Translations under genes and position numbers: made by a program
In this document: one piece after another, positions 1 through 9,074 of the stretch
How positions within the stretch are numbered: position 1 is the stretch's first letter
Layout of the letters: each line of letters begins with the position of its first letter
The notes under the pieces: generated by a model
Seen by the model: the letters and a program-made list of their open reading frames with translations, nothing else
Database searches by the model: none
What the model was told of the DNA's origin: nothing
From: Prochlorococcus marinus str. MIT 9211
GTDB lineage: Bacteria > Cyanobacteriota > Cyanobacteriia > PCC-6307 > Cyanobiaceae
DNA: 64,000 nucleotides
Direction: 5' to 3'
Assembly (NCBI RefSeq): GCF_000018585.1
Contig: NC_009976.1
Location: 279,982 to 343,981 of the forward strand

Positions 1-213
1 AATCTCTTTAGCTTCTGAAAGGCAAGCTCAGGGGACCCATCAACCTCTGATATAGCCTTGGTAGCACTATTGGTGCAACTTTGCCAAATTGACCTTTGGG
101 AGAATCCAAGGATTTTCTTTATTGGCCCATTTCTTTAATCTTAATTAGTTTTTTTTTATTTATCAAGTGATTTTCTCTTCCATTTTCTACTCGTGTAAAT
201 TGATCTAGTAATT
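1..213. other. Window edge and upstream region of the sensor kinase gene
   Basis: No complete gene is visible. On the plus strand one frame stays open from base 2 to a TAG at 53-55, which could be the last 17 codons of a gene entering from the left, but this is too short to identify. The rest is AT-rich and probably holds the promoter of the kinase gene that starts at 214. No clear ribosome-binding site precedes that ATG. Confidence 0.4.
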
Positions 214-1344
214 ATGCAGTTTTCGGATAGGTTCCTAAATCTTGTTCATCAGCAATTAAACAGCTTCGAAAAGGAGGCTGAGCTGGAAAATGTTGTCGTA
301 TATGTAGCTCAGAGCAATCAGGAGGGATCACCAACTTTAGAAGTAGTCGGACAAATTCCAAGAAATAGGAAGAAAGTTTTGCCTCCAATTGCAAATGACC
401 CTGATTTAAGAGTGCCTTCTCCTAATCGGAGGTGGTATCCATTGCAAGATGGTTCTGTTTTGTTAGGTGTGCTTAGAGCTGAGCGTTTTTCTTCAGAACA
501 AGGATGGCCAGATCTTCTAGACCAGCAATTGCAAGCTACTGCTTCGGCTTTGTCTAATTGCTTGAGTTTAGAGCTTGACCGAAAGAGACTTCTAGAAGAA
601 CTAACTCAACAGAGAGAGCAAATTGGGATGTTGGTTCATCAGTTAAAAAACCCTTTGGCAGCTTTAAAAACATATGCACAGCTTCTTTTGAGAAAACTTG
701 GTCCTGAGAGCTCTCAAAGAAGCTTGGTTGAAGGACTAATGACCGAACAGAAGCAATTTAATAAATACTTAATAGCGCTGGATCAGTTAAGCCATACTAA
801 GACTCCTAATAAAGCATTAACTTCCGCTAGATTATTATTGCCTCCGCTATTAACTAACTCAGATAATTTGGACTTAAGAGAATTACTTAAGCCTTTAATT
901 GATCGAGCATCTGTAACTTCTAAGTTGCAGGGCCGAGAATGGTTTGGACCTGTAAATTGGCCAAATTGGACTAAAGAAGATCGCCCTATTTCAGAAGGAG
1001 TTATAGCAGAGATAGTGGCTAACCTTTTGGAAAATGCTTTTCGCTATAGCCCCCCTGGAGTTTCTCTTGGGATGACTTTCAATGAAGAAGGAATTTGTGT
1101 TTGGGATGCTGGTGATCCAATCCCTACTGAAGAAAGAGATCGCATTTTCTTTAGAGGGTTTAGAAGTGAAAATATTACCGATTTTCAAGGTACTGGATTA
1201 GGCTTAGCTTTAGGTAAGGAACTGGCAGAAGAGTTTGGAGGCGAATTATACTTGGAGACGAAACCTAAACGCTTTGATGACTCTCTACCTAATAAAGGAA
1301 ATGCATTTATACTTAGTATACCTCCAAGAAAAATCCCAGAATAA
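214..1344 (+). CDS. Sensor histidine kinase, Hik2/CSK-like
   Basis: A 376-residue soluble two-component histidine kinase. Residues about 1-120 form a GAF-like sensory region without membrane segments. The phospho-accepting H-box lies at 139-161 with His142 in the motif VHQLKNPLAAL. The ATP-binding domain follows, with an N-box around Asn274 (LLENAFRYSP), a G1 box around Asp298 and a G2 box GTGLGL at 326-331. The H-box wording resembles that of cyanobacterial Hik2 and the chloroplast sensor kinase CSK, which report on photosynthetic redox state; that subfamily call is inference. No response regulator is adjacent. The 3' end overlaps the convergent cobS gene by 32 bases. Confidence 0.88.
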   Translation: MQFSDRFLNLVHQQLNSFEKEAELENVVVYVAQSNQEGSPTLEVVGQIPRNRKKVLPPIANDPDLRVPSPNRRWYPLQDGSVLLGVLRAERFSSEQGWPDLLDQQLQATASALSNCLSLELDRKRLLEELTQQREQIGMLVHQLKNPLAALKTYAQLLLRKLGPESSQRSLVEGLMTEQKQFNKYLIALDQLSHTKTPNKALTSARLLLPPLLTNSDNLDLRELLKPLIDRASVTSKLQGREWFGPVNWPNWTKEDRPISEGVIAEIVANLLENAFRYSPPGVSLGMTFNEEGICVWDAGDPIPTEERDRIFFRGFRSENITDFQGTGLGLALGKELAEEFGGELYLETKPKRFDDSLPNKGNAFILSIPPRKIPE

Positions 1345-2119
1345 TCAACATTAATGTTTCTGTTAATACACAAGAGGCACCATATGAATCACCGTTGTGA
1401 CCTCCTAGGCGATTACCCAACCAATTAGGTATCAAAAATACCGGGATAGTGCCCACTAAAGTTCCAATTAATAAATTAAATCGAACTATTTTAGTTTCTG
1501 GAATAATTGAAAATATAGTTGATATAATAACAATTATTATCAATGAAGGTATAATTTCTTTTAAAAACCCTTTCCAGTTATCTTTGTGGAACTTTCCCAT
1601 TCCTTTATCTTTCAAATAGGGGAATTTATCTATTGCCCATAAAGGAGAAATTCTTCCAAAAAATGATGCTATTGGAATTGCTATAATTGATAGATTATTT
1701 AATTTCAACAGTGCTGAAATTTGAATCAAAATAATAGCAATAATAGCGAGACTACCAATTGCTCCTGCATTGCTATCTTTCATGGCTTCCATTTGCTTTT
1801 CCTGTCCTGCTGCTATCCCATCTGCCGTATCTATTAACCCATCAAAATGAAGGCCACCAGTCAGATAAATTGCTAAGGCAACTGATATAAGAGCCAATGA
1901 TTCTGTTGGCCAACCTAGTTTAGAAAGTATTAACCAGATAGTAATTTGTATACATCCTATAAAAAAACCTATTGCTGGTCCAAAGCGTGCGATGCGCTTG
2001 AACTGTGGCTTTATACCTGGCCAATGAGGCAAAATTGTATAAAAGACCCATGCGCCAGCAAAGTCCTTTAGCCAGTTCGGTGGAATCAGAAAAAACTTTT
2101 TTAATGCCCTGAATAACAC
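1313..2119 (-). CDS. cobS: Adenosylcobinamide-GDP ribazoletransferase (cobalamin synthase)
   Basis: CobS joins adenosylcobinamide-GDP to alpha-ribazole in the last stage of cobalamin synthesis at the inner membrane. The 268-residue protein is strongly hydrophobic with several membrane helices and carries the family signature GGLHFDGLIDTADGIAAG near residues 88-105, followed by a DSNAGAIG segment. The start is GTG at 2119: an in-frame TAA lies four codons upstream, so no longer form is possible. It is divergent from tgt, with a strong inverted repeat between them, and convergent with the sensor kinase. Marine picocyanobacteria make pseudocobalamin for MetH and ribonucleotide reductase, which fits keeping this gene. 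Confidence 0.93.
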   Translation of the reverse strand: MLFRALKKFFLIPPNWLKDFAGAWVFYTILPHWPGIKPQFKRIARFGPAIGFFIGCIQITIWLILSKLGWPTESLALISVALAIYLTGGLHFDGLIDTADGIAAGQEKQMEAMKDSNAGAIGSLAIIAIILIQISALLKLNNLSIIAIPIASFFGRISPLWAIDKFPYLKDKGMGKFHKDNWKGFLKEIIPSLIIIVIISTIFSIIPETKIVRFNLLIGTLVGTIPVFLIPNWLGNRLGGHNGDSYGASCVLTETLMLIILGFFLEVY

Positions 2120-2132
2120 CGTAGGTTGTTAG

Positions 2133-2163
2133 ATAATTAAAGGCTGATTAAGCCTTTAATTAT
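2133..2163. promoter_or_regulatory. 13-bp perfect inverted repeat between cobS and tgt
   Basis: Bases 2133-2145 and 2151-2163 are perfect reverse complements around the loop GATTA; the inner arm reads AAAGGCT/AGCCTTT. It lies in the 65-base gap between the divergent GTG starts of cobS (2119) and tgt (2185). It could be an operator or an RNA hairpin in either leader. There is no U-tract directly after either arm, so a standard terminator is less likely. Confidence 0.55.
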
Positions 2164-2184
2164 ATTTACAAAAGTAATTCGGCT

Positions 2185-3303
2185 GTGTTTAGTTTTCAGA
2201 TCAACTCAAATTGTTCTAGTACCCGAGCTCGCGTGGGGTGCCTAAATACACCTCATGGAGATGTCCATACGCCTCAGTTCATGCCTGTAGGAACGCTTGG
2301 AACGGTTAAAGGAGTTTCTCCTGATCAGTTATTGAAGACGGGCTCAGAGATGATTCTTGCTAATACTTATCACTTACATCTGCAGCCTGGTGAGGAGATA
2401 GTTCATGAGGCTGGGGGGCTGCATAAATTTATGGGTTGGGATCAGCCAATCCTTACTGACTCTGGAGGCTACCAAGTGTTTAGTTTGGGGAAATTGAATA
2501 AAATTGATGATGAAGGAGTCGAATTTAAGAATCCACGCGATGGAAGTCATCTCAAGTTGACTCCTGAGATAGCTATACAAATTCAGATGAGTTTAGGGTC
2601 AGATATTGCTATGGCATTTGATCAATGTCCTCCATACCCAGCAACCTTTAATGATGTCGAAGAAGCTTGTCTTAGAACTCATAATTGGTTAGAGAGGTCT
2701 ATCGCAATCCACAACAAATCAGACCAGGCTTTGTTTGGGATTATTCAAGGAGGCTGCTACCCCGAGTTGAGAGAGGAAAGTGCAAGGGTTGTCTCTAGCT
2801 TTAATTTGCCTGGAATAGCAATTGGGGGAGTTAGCGTGGGTGAACCAAGTGATCAAATTAATCATATTGTTCGCAAAGTCGCCCCTTTGTTACCCGAGGG
2901 AATCCCAAGGTATTTAATGGGTATTGGATCTCTTAGAGAACTTGCAATTGCTGTTTCTAATGGAATTGATCTTTTTGATTGTGTAATGCCTACAAGATTG
3001 GGACGGCATGGCACAGCTTTAGTTAGTGGTGAAAGATGGAATTTGAGAAATGCAACTTTTAGAAATGATCACAAACCTTTAGATGAAACTTGTCTTTGTG
3101 AAACTTGCACTAACCACACGAGAGCCTATCTCCATCATCTAATTCGTAGTGAGGAACTGCTTGGTCTAACCCTTTTAAGCGTCCATAACATAAGTCATTT
3201 GATTCGTTTTACACGCGCAATGGGCAGAGCGATCGAGGACGGATGTTTTTCAGAGGATTTCGCTCCATGGCAGAAAGACTCCATTGCGCATTACACGTGG
3301 TAG
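2185..3303 (+). CDS. tgt: Queuine/preQ1 tRNA-guanine transglycosylase
   Basis: Tgt exchanges the wobble guanine of GUN anticodons for preQ1 as a step toward queuosine. The 372-residue protein has the expected features: the substrate loop [11 protein letters not shown] with catalytic Asp92, the GIIQGG and GIGSLRELA loops, the [13 protein letters not shown] region holding the nucleophilic Asp, and the C-terminal zinc site CLCETC plus a downstream His. The start is GTG at 2185, directly before the conserved FSFQI beginning; there is no obvious Shine-Dalgarno site. psbK follows 32 bases downstream on the same strand, a common arrangement in marine picocyanobacteria. Confidence 0.96.
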   Translation: MFSFQINSNCSSTRARVGCLNTPHGDVHTPQFMPVGTLGTVKGVSPDQLLKTGSEMILANTYHLHLQPGEEIVHEAGGLHKFMGWDQPILTDSGGYQVFSLGKLNKIDDEGVEFKNPRDGSHLKLTPEIAIQIQMSLGSDIAMAFDQCPPYPATFNDVEEACLRTHNWLERSIAIHNKSDQALFGIIQGGCYPELREESARVVSSFNLPGIAIGGVSVGEPSDQINHIVRKVAPLLPEGIPRYLMGIGSLRELAIAVSNGIDLFDCVMPTRLGRHGTALVSGERWNLRNATFRNDHKPLDETCLCETCTNHTRAYLHHLIRSEELLGLTLLSVHNISHLIRFTRAMGRAIEDGCFSEDFAPWQKDSIAHYTW

Positions 3304-3335
3304 CGTCTCTTCGAATGTAAATGAATTATTTAGGG

Positions 3336-3479
3336 ATGGCACCGCTTACCCTCGACTTGCTTGCACAGTTACCTGAGGCTTACCGAATTTATGCTCCAAC
3401 GGTTGATGTGCTCCCGTTAATTCCTCTTCTGTTTTTCTTGCTTGTATTTGTTTGGCAAGCAGCAGTGGGCTTCCGTTGA
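3336..3479 (+). CDS. psbK: Photosystem II reaction center protein K
   Basis: A 47-residue protein with one membrane helix. The C-terminal part [13 protein letters not shown] and the processed start [11 protein letters not shown] match PsbK, a low-mass photosystem II subunit near CP43 whose short leader is cleaved to give a mature protein of about 37 residues. An in-frame ATG five codons upstream at 3321 is possible, but the 3336 start gives the usual family length and the usual N-terminus. It follows tgt closely and may be cotranscribed. Confidence 0.93.
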   Translation: MAPLTLDLLAQLPEAYRIYAPTVDVLPLIPLLFFLLVFVWQAAVGFR

Positions 3480-3496
3480 ATTTATTTATTTGATTT

Positions 3497-3516
3497 AAGT
3501 TGTTACTGTACAACTT
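3497..3516 (+). terminator. Weak hairpin after psbK
   Basis: A 7-bp perfect stem AAGTTGT/ACAACTT with the loop TACTGT lies 18 bases after the psbK stop. The T-run only starts several bases later and is broken by an A-rich stretch, so this may be a weak terminator or a stabilising 3' hairpin. The rest of the gap up to 3601 shows nothing further. Confidence 0.4.
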
Positions 3517-3601
3517 GCAAATTTTTAAATTTCAGCAGTTTTAATGGGCTATTGCTTAGCCCAAATATTTTAATGAGAACTTAAGCTATTTAGCGGTTAG
3601 G

Positions 3602-4606
3602 CTAAATGGCTTTTTCTAATGAGATTCCCTCTCCAGGATGATCAACAGCGTGTTCTATTAGATCTGCAAGAAAAAGTGCTCTAGATGCTTGCTGCCCATC
3701 TACAGCAGGAGTTTCTAAGCCTCTTACGCATTGAAGAAAATGTTCAAGCTCTGCGTATAAAGGTTCAATTGAAGTGGTACTAACTTCTTCAATAAATCCA
3801 TCATTTCTATATAGCAATTCTCCATGATCTGCCGAATACCATTCATGTGATCGACGATGAATGTGCAGTGTGTGGTTTAGGAAATCTGTTTCAACAAGAC
3901 TTTTCTTGCAATGTGCGGTAAGACTACGAATCTTTTTATGACTCATTTTGCTTGCAGTAAGACTCGCCACCACACCATTACTAAAACCAAGAGTTGCATT
4001 TACATAATCCATAGGACCATCTCCGCTACGGCCACCAACTGCAGCCAACCTAACTACAGGGGCATTAGCAAGCTCAAGTACTAGATCAAGATCATGAATC
4101 ATTAGATCTAACACCACAGAAACATCATTAGCTCTATCTGCATGAGGACTATGACGTCTTGCTTCTAAAACAACAACTTCCTCGTTAGTGACTACTTTCG
4201 TTAATTCTTTAAAAGCTGGATTAAACCTTTCTATATGACCAACTTGAAGTAATCGATTGGCTTTATTTGATGCGGCTATGAGATCTGAAGCTTCTAATTG
4301 ACTTGCCGCAATTGGCTTTTCTATAAGAACATGCTTTTTAGCCTCAAGACAATTAAGACCAACTTTATGATGAAGCAACGTAGGAACTGCAATGCAGACA
4401 GCCTCTACTTGATCTAGCAAGCTCTCGTAGTTTTCATACCATTCACAATTAAATTGCTCAGTAGCAAGTTGGCCTCGATCGGGATCTAAATCAGCCACAC
4501 CAATTAGCTCTGCATCTTTAAGAAGGCTTAAAACACGGGCATGGTGCCAGCCCATGTTCCCAATTCCTATTACCCCAACCTTTACAGGAGTCATGGCTGG
4601 GGTCAT
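3602..4606 (-). CDS. Gfo/Idh/MocA family NAD(P)-dependent oxidoreductase
   Basis: A 334-residue oxidoreductase with an N-terminal Rossmann fold (GIGNMGWHHARVL near residues 13-26) and the family EKPIA motif in the middle, where the lysine usually contributes to catalysis. The C-terminal half has the mixed sheet typical of Gfo/Idh/MocA enzymes acting on sugars, inositol or biliverdin-like substrates. The actual substrate cannot be read from the sequence. Two ATG codons, at 4606 and 4594, both precede the nucleotide-binding motif closely. It lies 37 bases downstream of the CorC-type gene on the same strand. Confidence 0.88.
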   Translation of the reverse strand: MTPAMTPVKVGVIGIGNMGWHHARVLSLLKDAELIGVADLDPDRGQLATEQFNCEWYENYESLLDQVEAVCIAVPTLLHHKVGLNCLEAKKHVLIEKPIAASQLEASDLIAASNKANRLLQVGHIERFNPAFKELTKVVTNEEVVVLEARRHSPHADRANDVSVVLDLMIHDLDLVLELANAPVVRLAAVGGRSGDGPMDYVNATLGFSNGVVASLTASKMSHKKIRSLTAHCKKSLVETDFLNHTLHIHRRSHEWYSADHGELLYRNDGFIEEVSTTSIEPLYAELEHFLQCVRGLETPAVDGQQASRALFLADLIEHAVDHPGEGISLEKAI

Positions 4607-4643
4607 GAAACGGTCACAATGAATTTACTGAGATTACTCTCCA

Positions 4644-5927
4644 TCAATCCTTATCAGTAACTTTTTGGGGCAACATTATTTTTACTAGATCAATTCTTGG
4701 CCCTCTCATAGAAGTAATTTCAAAAATAATTCCATTATCTAGAAGGGTTTCTCCTTTGGAAGGAACGCTTTGAAGCTTTTCTAATAAGAAGCCAGCAAGC
4801 GTATAGTGATTTATGTTTTCAGGAAGATCGATATTCAATTGTCGATTAAGTTCAATAATTTCTAGATCGCCTGCAGCAATCCACGTTTTGGAACTGTTAT
4901 TTATTCTTCGTAGAATAGGCTCTTTTTTACCTGAATCAATTTCTTCACCAACGATTTCTCCTGTTAAGTCTGCTGCTGTTATAAGCCCTTCAGTCCCTCC
5001 ATGCTCATCGACCACTAACAAAAAAGGGTTTCCTTTTCTTATTAAGGGAAGCAACATCTCTAATGTGCAAGTTTCTGCAACTCGTGCAACAGGCTTGATA
5101 TATTTTTCCAAAGGTGTATCAGGATTCATTTCTCCTTTCGAAATTGGCTCGGCTAAGAGGCGCAGGTCTAGAACTCCAAGAACGTTATCAAGTGAATCAC
5201 CAATAACCAAAAAACGAGCATGTCGAGTTAAATGAACTTTGCTCATTAATTCAGAGAAAAGAACATTTCTGGGAAGGGTCACCATCCCTGAACGAGGGAC
5301 CATAACTTCGCGAACTTGTGTATCTCTAAGCGCGAAGACACCTTCCAGAATATTTTTTTCATCAGGGTGCAGACCAGTAACTTTGCCTGATTCAATAAGG
5401 GTTTCTAATTCTCCTGCTGATAAAGCAGTAACTAATGATTCCCACTGCATGTTCAACCCAATTAACCTCAGTAAAAAAGAAGAGATTGTTTCTAATAAAG
5501 AAAGAATAGGAGTCATTGCTCTTATTACTCCTTCTAGAAGAGGCGAGATTCGCAGAGCAGATTTTTCAGGATTGCTAAGAACCAATGCTTTTGGTAGGAG
5601 GCCAGAAAGCAATGTTCCAAGTAAGACAATGCTCAGAAAGATGGTGAGATTTAATAAGCGAGATTTTGATTCTGTAGAAAAGAACCATAAGTTTGCTAGT
5701 TCATTTGCTAACCATCCCAAGGCAACTAGCGCAATTGTTATACCTAGTTGAGCGGCCATTAATGTTCTACGTAACCTTTTTTGCAGCCTGTGAATTGAAT
5801 GGGCGCCTGGTTGCTTTTCCTCAATCAGTCTTTCTACTCGACTTGGCCTAAGTCGTAATATTGCAAGCTCTCCTGCAGCAAAAAATGCTGGCAGTGAAAG
5901 TAGTATTGCGAGAAGAAGAAGCCTCAT
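4644..5927 (-). CDS. CNNM/CorC-type transporter (DUF21 plus CBS pair)
   Basis: A membrane protein of about 427 residues. The first about 175 residues form a DUF21/CNNM membrane domain with several hydrophobic segments and an early AGELAILRLR stretch. A tandem CBS domain follows (around REVMVPRSGMVTLPR to DEHGGTEGLITAADLTGEIVG), then a CorC/HlyC C-terminal domain. Related proteins move magnesium or other cations. I chose ATG 5927; a TTG at 5939 would leave a single base between the end of the upstream tRNA and the start. The closeness suggests cotranscription with that tRNA. Confidence 0.88.
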   Translation of the reverse strand: MRLLLLAILLSLPAFFAAGELAILRLRPSRVERLIEEKQPGAHSIHRLQKRLRRTLMAAQLGITIALVALGWLANELANLWFFSTESKSRLLNLTIFLSIVLLGTLLSGLLPKALVLSNPEKSALRISPLLEGVIRAMTPILSLLETISSFLLRLIGLNMQWESLVTALSAGELETLIESGKVTGLHPDEKNILEGVFALRDTQVREVMVPRSGMVTLPRNVLFSELMSKVHLTRHARFLVIGDSLDNVLGVLDLRLLAEPISKGEMNPDTPLEKYIKPVARVAETCTLEMLLPLIRKGNPFLLVVDEHGGTEGLITAADLTGEIVGEEIDSGKKEPILRRINNSSKTWIAAGDLEIIELNRQLNIDLPENINHYTLAGFLLEKLQSVPSKGETLLDNGIIFEITSMRGPRIDLVKIMLPQKVTDKD

Positions 5928-5940
5928 CAAGATGATCAAA

Positions 5941-6013
5941 TGGGGGTGGCGAGGATCGAACTCGCCTAAGGCGAATTATGAGTTCGCTGCATTCACCAGA
6001 TTGCTACACCCCC
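5941..6013 (-). tRNA. tRNA with CAU anticodon (elongator Met, possibly Ile2)
   Basis: A 73-base cloverleaf reads on the minus strand. The acceptor stem GGGGGTG/CACCCCC is perfect, the anticodon stem GCGAA/TTCGC encloses the loop CTCATAA, and the T-arm GCGAG-TTCGATC-CTCGC is canonical. The D-arm is unusual, with only three good pairs (GCA/TGC). It has a normal G1:C72 pair, so it is not the initiator. CAU could be elongator Met or lysidine-modified Ile; I favour Met but cannot exclude Ile. The terminal CCA is not encoded. Confidence 0.9.
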
Positions 6014-6124
6014 CTTCTAAAGGATTTTTACAAGGTTTTAGTGTGTTGTGAAGACCTTTAAAGGAATAATAATTACATGGATCGATATTGAAGCAACTCA
6101 ATCCTTAAAGATGTCATTTTCAAA

Positions 6125-6709
6125 ATGAATCCAATTGCACAATCTAAAGACTCTTCAAGAGAAAAGCTTTTAAGCCTGCTTGCCTCTAATGCTTATAGGC
6201 ATGGCACATTCACCTTGTCTTCAGGTAAAAAGAGTAACCATTATGTAAATTGCAAGCCTGTAACACTTAGTGGATTTGGCCTCGTATTGTTAAGCGATTT
6301 ATTCCTTCCTCATGTTGAAGAAGACTCTATCGCTGTTGCGGGCCTTACGTTAGGAGCAGATCCTTTGGTTAGCGGCTTAGCAATGGCTGCTGCTCAACAA
6401 GAAAGGACACTTAATGCCTTAATTGTGAGGAAAGAGCCTAAAGGACATGGGACTGAGGCTTGGATTGAAGGACCTCTTCCTCCAAAAGGATCTGTGATCA
6501 CTGTTCTAGAGGATGTTGTAACTACTGGAGGCTCTTCTCTTAAAGCAGTTTCGCAAATTTCGAAAGCAGGTTATAAAGTTAATAGGATTCTTGCAATTGT
6601 TGATAGGCAAGAGGGTGCTGCTATGGAAATACAAAAATCAGGTTTGCTGCTTATCAGTCTTTTTAACCTTGATGAGCTTGTCCAGAGAGCCAAAGACATA
6701 TCGAGTTGA
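6125..6709 (+). CDS. pyrE: Orotate phosphoribosyltransferase
   Basis: PyrE couples orotate to PRPP, giving OMP in pyrimidine synthesis. The 194-residue protein carries the PRPP-binding loop [16 protein letters not shown] near residues 127-142, the early lysine-rich segment [18 protein letters not shown], and an RKEPKGHGT loop that matches the catalytic flexible loop. The gene is divergent from the tRNA(CAU); the 110 bases between them show no further gene. Its TGA overlaps the TTG start of the next gene by four bases, so the two are probably translationally coupled. Confidence 0.95.
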   Translation: MNPIAQSKDSSREKLLSLLASNAYRHGTFTLSSGKKSNHYVNCKPVTLSGFGLVLLSDLFLPHVEEDSIAVAGLTLGADPLVSGLAMAAAQQERTLNALIVRKEPKGHGTEAWIEGPLPPKGSVITVLEDVVTTGGSSLKAVSQISKAGYKVNRILAIVDRQEGAAMEIQKSGLLLISLFNLDELVQRAKDISS

Positions 6710-7548
6710 ATTTCCCAAACTCTTTTTTTTGGAAAGCAGCTCTACCTCGATTTCGATTAAATGGTCGAGGTAGTAGAAAGTTCTTGCAAGGGCAAACAAC
6801 TGCTGAAATAATCCATCCCGAGGGAAATCATAAATATTTAAGAACTTGCTGGCTTTCGCCGACTGGGAGGCTTAAAGCATTATTAGAGGTTAGATTCATC
6901 GACCAAGATGCTGAGGTGGTTGTACTTGGAGGGAACAGTCAAAAATTATTAAATGGATTTGATCAAGTTATTTTCCCTTCGGATCAGGTTGAGATTCAAT
7001 CTATAGGTTTTATTCAAAGAGTTCAGGAGCTCTCTTATAAAAAAACTTGGGGTGAATGTTATGTCGAATGGCTTTTGCCTTCTGAATCTACAAGTTCTGT
7101 TTTTGATGGATTTCAGCCTGCCAATAAAAATCAAATTGAAGAATGGAGAATTAGACAGGGTCTGCCTATTGGTCTTGGAGAATTAAACGAGAAAACTAAC
7201 CCTTTCGAGCTAGGACTGTCTAATTTAATCAATCTAAATAAGGGGTGTTATTTAGGACAAGAAACTATGGCAAAATTAAAAAATAATTCATTATTAAAAC
7301 AACAATTGCGTTTTTGGGAGATTAATAAAGAAATGACTTCTGATGATACTTTGGTTGGGAATTACCTAGAAATAGGCGGGGATAAAGCAGGCTACATTAC
7401 TTCATCTATGCAAATAGAAGATGGTAAGACTATTGGACTTGCTTTGATAAGAAGAAAGTACATCTCTGAGAAGTTATTATTTATTGCAGACACGTCTATT
7501 TCATTAGAAGTAACTTCACCGATAGGATTTGTAGATTTCTTAATATAG
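6706..7548 (+). CDS. ygfZ: Folate-binding YgfZ/GcvT-like protein
   Basis: A 280-residue member of the YgfZ family, tetrahydrofolate-binding proteins that help assemble or repair iron-sulfur enzymes. The diagnostic motif [11 protein letters not shown] is at about residues 178-188, and an early [10 protein letters not shown] segment matches the GcvT-like N-terminal domain. The start is a TTG that overlaps the pyrE stop (TTGA), giving MNFPNSFFW. Coupling to pyrE is conserved in related cyanobacteria as far as I recall. The 3' end is two bases from the convergent nuclease gene. Confidence 0.88.
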   Translation: MNFPNSFFWKAALPRFRLNGRGSRKFLQGQTTAEIIHPEGNHKYLRTCWLSPTGRLKALLEVRFIDQDAEVVVLGGNSQKLLNGFDQVIFPSDQVEIQSIGFIQRVQELSYKKTWGECYVEWLLPSESTSSVFDGFQPANKNQIEEWRIRQGLPIGLGELNEKTNPFELGLSNLINLNKGCYLGQETMAKLKNNSLLKQQLRFWEINKEMTSDDTLVGNYLEIGGDKAGYITSSMQIEDGKTIGLALIRRKYISEKLLFIADTSISLEVTSPIGFVDFLI

Positions 7549-7549
7549 G

Positions 7550-9022
7550 CTATTTATGTTCTCTATCATTATTTAAAAGCCATTGTGCTATAACCCAGGT
7601 TGCTATGCAGTCATCCTGATTGTATCTGAGGAGTTTTTTAAGGTTAGCCTTGTGCACTATTGAATTGTTTTGTGTTGAACGCCATTGTCTCCACCATAGT
7701 AAAGCTTGAGCTCCATCCACATTCTTTTGGTCCCATTTAAAACCTAACCATTGAGCAACACCTTTGAGGCCATAGCTATTAACTGGTAATAGCCAATGTT
7801 TTCTTACTCTTTCGTGAACATCTACAAATCTATTTTGAATAGAATTTAATTCTAAATCTGGCATCCCATGACGCTTTGCCATCTTTTGAAAAGACAAGTA
7901 TTCTGTCTCTCCATAATGAAGAATGGGCCAGGAATTAAAATTATTAAATTGTTTATAAATTTCAAATAAAGTATCTTTTTCATCCTTATTAGAGATAGTA
8001 AGTATATTATTATAATTAAAATTATCTACATCCCAATTCCTGATTCCTGTTTTCCTAATAGAAATAAAACCATGAAGAAAATCATGGTTAGCATCTGGAT
8101 CAGATTCTATATCATAAATAATAACACCAGGCACATTGCTTAGTTCAGGTAAGACAGGGTTTGTATTTATCCTCTTAGGTATTGAGCTTAGCTGTACTTT
8201 AGCTTGATTAATTAATTGATGGGAAAGCATGTCATTTTTGCCCCCAAAAGTGTCTAGCTTATCGCTTAGAAAAATTGACTTTGCTTTTGCTAATTCTGTA
8301 ATATTGTTAATTCCAATTGATTGAAGAATTTCCTGTCGCTTTGAACCAATTCCATTGATTTCACTTAGATGACCTTCTTCTAAAGCTTTCTTATTGCATA
8401 CTTTATTCCAGGGGCAAAGCACACATTTTTTTCTGTCTGAGGTTAGTGATGGCGGATCTTTTTTATCTAAGTCTATAATCAATTTATTTATTGAATTAAG
8501 TAATTGCTGGTGAAGCTTCTTACTAAGGAAAACTTTATCTATCTCTAGGCCGTTTTTAGTTAATGAGATGGCTAAACCTTCGTCTATAGATGATTGCTGG
8601 AATTGTTCTAGTAAATGCCCCCATAAGGCAAGGCTAAGTCTATGATTTCTTGTAATTCTACGCCCTTGCCTGACAATTACGGGTTGGTATTTGAAGTTCC
8701 CAAAGCAACTATTCCCTTTTGTTTTGTGAAGTATCAAAGGGTGAGCTTCTATGTGATGATTAAAAAAATTGCTTGTTTTTAGTCTGATCCCAACAACGTT
8801 TTCCTCTCCTTTAAGGCAACCTTTAATGCCATAACCTGGCTTTGTACAGGAAAATGCTTTGAGACTTTTGTATTGGTGATCAAGTTGCAGGCTTCTGTGA
8901 GCTAGCCAAATTTTTCTTTCTTTATTTTCATATACATCCAACCAGGCTTTACGCTTGCAGCGAATCCAACTGCTTAGCAAACGATCTGTAATTATCTTGC
9001 TTTCTATTGGAGGGATACTCAT
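7550..9022 (-). CDS. TM0106-family RecB-like nuclease with RNase H-like domain
   Basis: A 490-residue protein with two nuclease-like parts. The N-terminal half has the RecB/Cas4-type signature SWIRCKRKAWLD with Cys22 and a second cluster Cys200, Cys203 and Cys209, the spacing expected for a four-cysteine iron-sulfur site. A helix-hairpin-helix-like segment follows at 221-245 (INGIGSKRQEIL). The C-terminal part begins with IIYDIESDPD (Asp304, Glu306) and ends with NQDDCIATW, resembling DEDD/RNase H-like exonucleases. It is presumably a DNA or RNA processing enzyme. No CRISPR array or cas gene is nearby. Confidence 0.82.
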   Translation of the reverse strand: MSIPPIESKIITDRLLSSWIRCKRKAWLDVYENKERKIWLAHRSLQLDHQYKSLKAFSCTKPGYGIKGCLKGEENVVGIRLKTSNFFNHHIEAHPLILHKTKGNSCFGNFKYQPVIVRQGRRITRNHRLSLALWGHLLEQFQQSSIDEGLAISLTKNGLEIDKVFLSKKLHQQLLNSINKLIIDLDKKDPPSLTSDRKKCVLCPWNKVCNKKALEEGHLSEINGIGSKRQEILQSIGINNITELAKAKSIFLSDKLDTFGGKNDMLSHQLINQAKVQLSSIPKRINTNPVLPELSNVPGVIIYDIESDPDANHDFLHGFISIRKTGIRNWDVDNFNYNNILTISNKDEKDTLFEIYKQFNNFNSWPILHYGETEYLSFQKMAKRHGMPDLELNSIQNRFVDVHERVRKHWLLPVNSYGLKGVAQWLGFKWDQKNVDGAQALLWWRQWRSTQNNSIVHKANLKKLLRYNQDDCIATWVIAQWLLNNDREHK

Positions 9023-9074
9023 ACATAGACCTTAAGGTGCTTGTTTTTTCTTTTATTTCAACTAAGTCTTAGAT

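Noticed and set aside
2120..2184. Cobalamin riboswitch upstream of cobS
   Set aside because: The gap is only 65 bases and has no B12-box; only an inverted repeat is seen.
3321..3479. Longer psbK from the ATG at 3321
   Set aside because: It adds five residues not found at the family N-terminus; the 3336 start gives the usual length.
5239..5751. 170-residue reading frame on the plus strand
   Set aside because: It is wholly antisense to the CorC-type gene, whose motifs are intact; the frame has no recognisable features.
7550..9022. CRISPR-Cas system, suggested by the Cas4-like nuclease
   Set aside because: No repeat-spacer array and no other cas gene was seen anywhere in the window.
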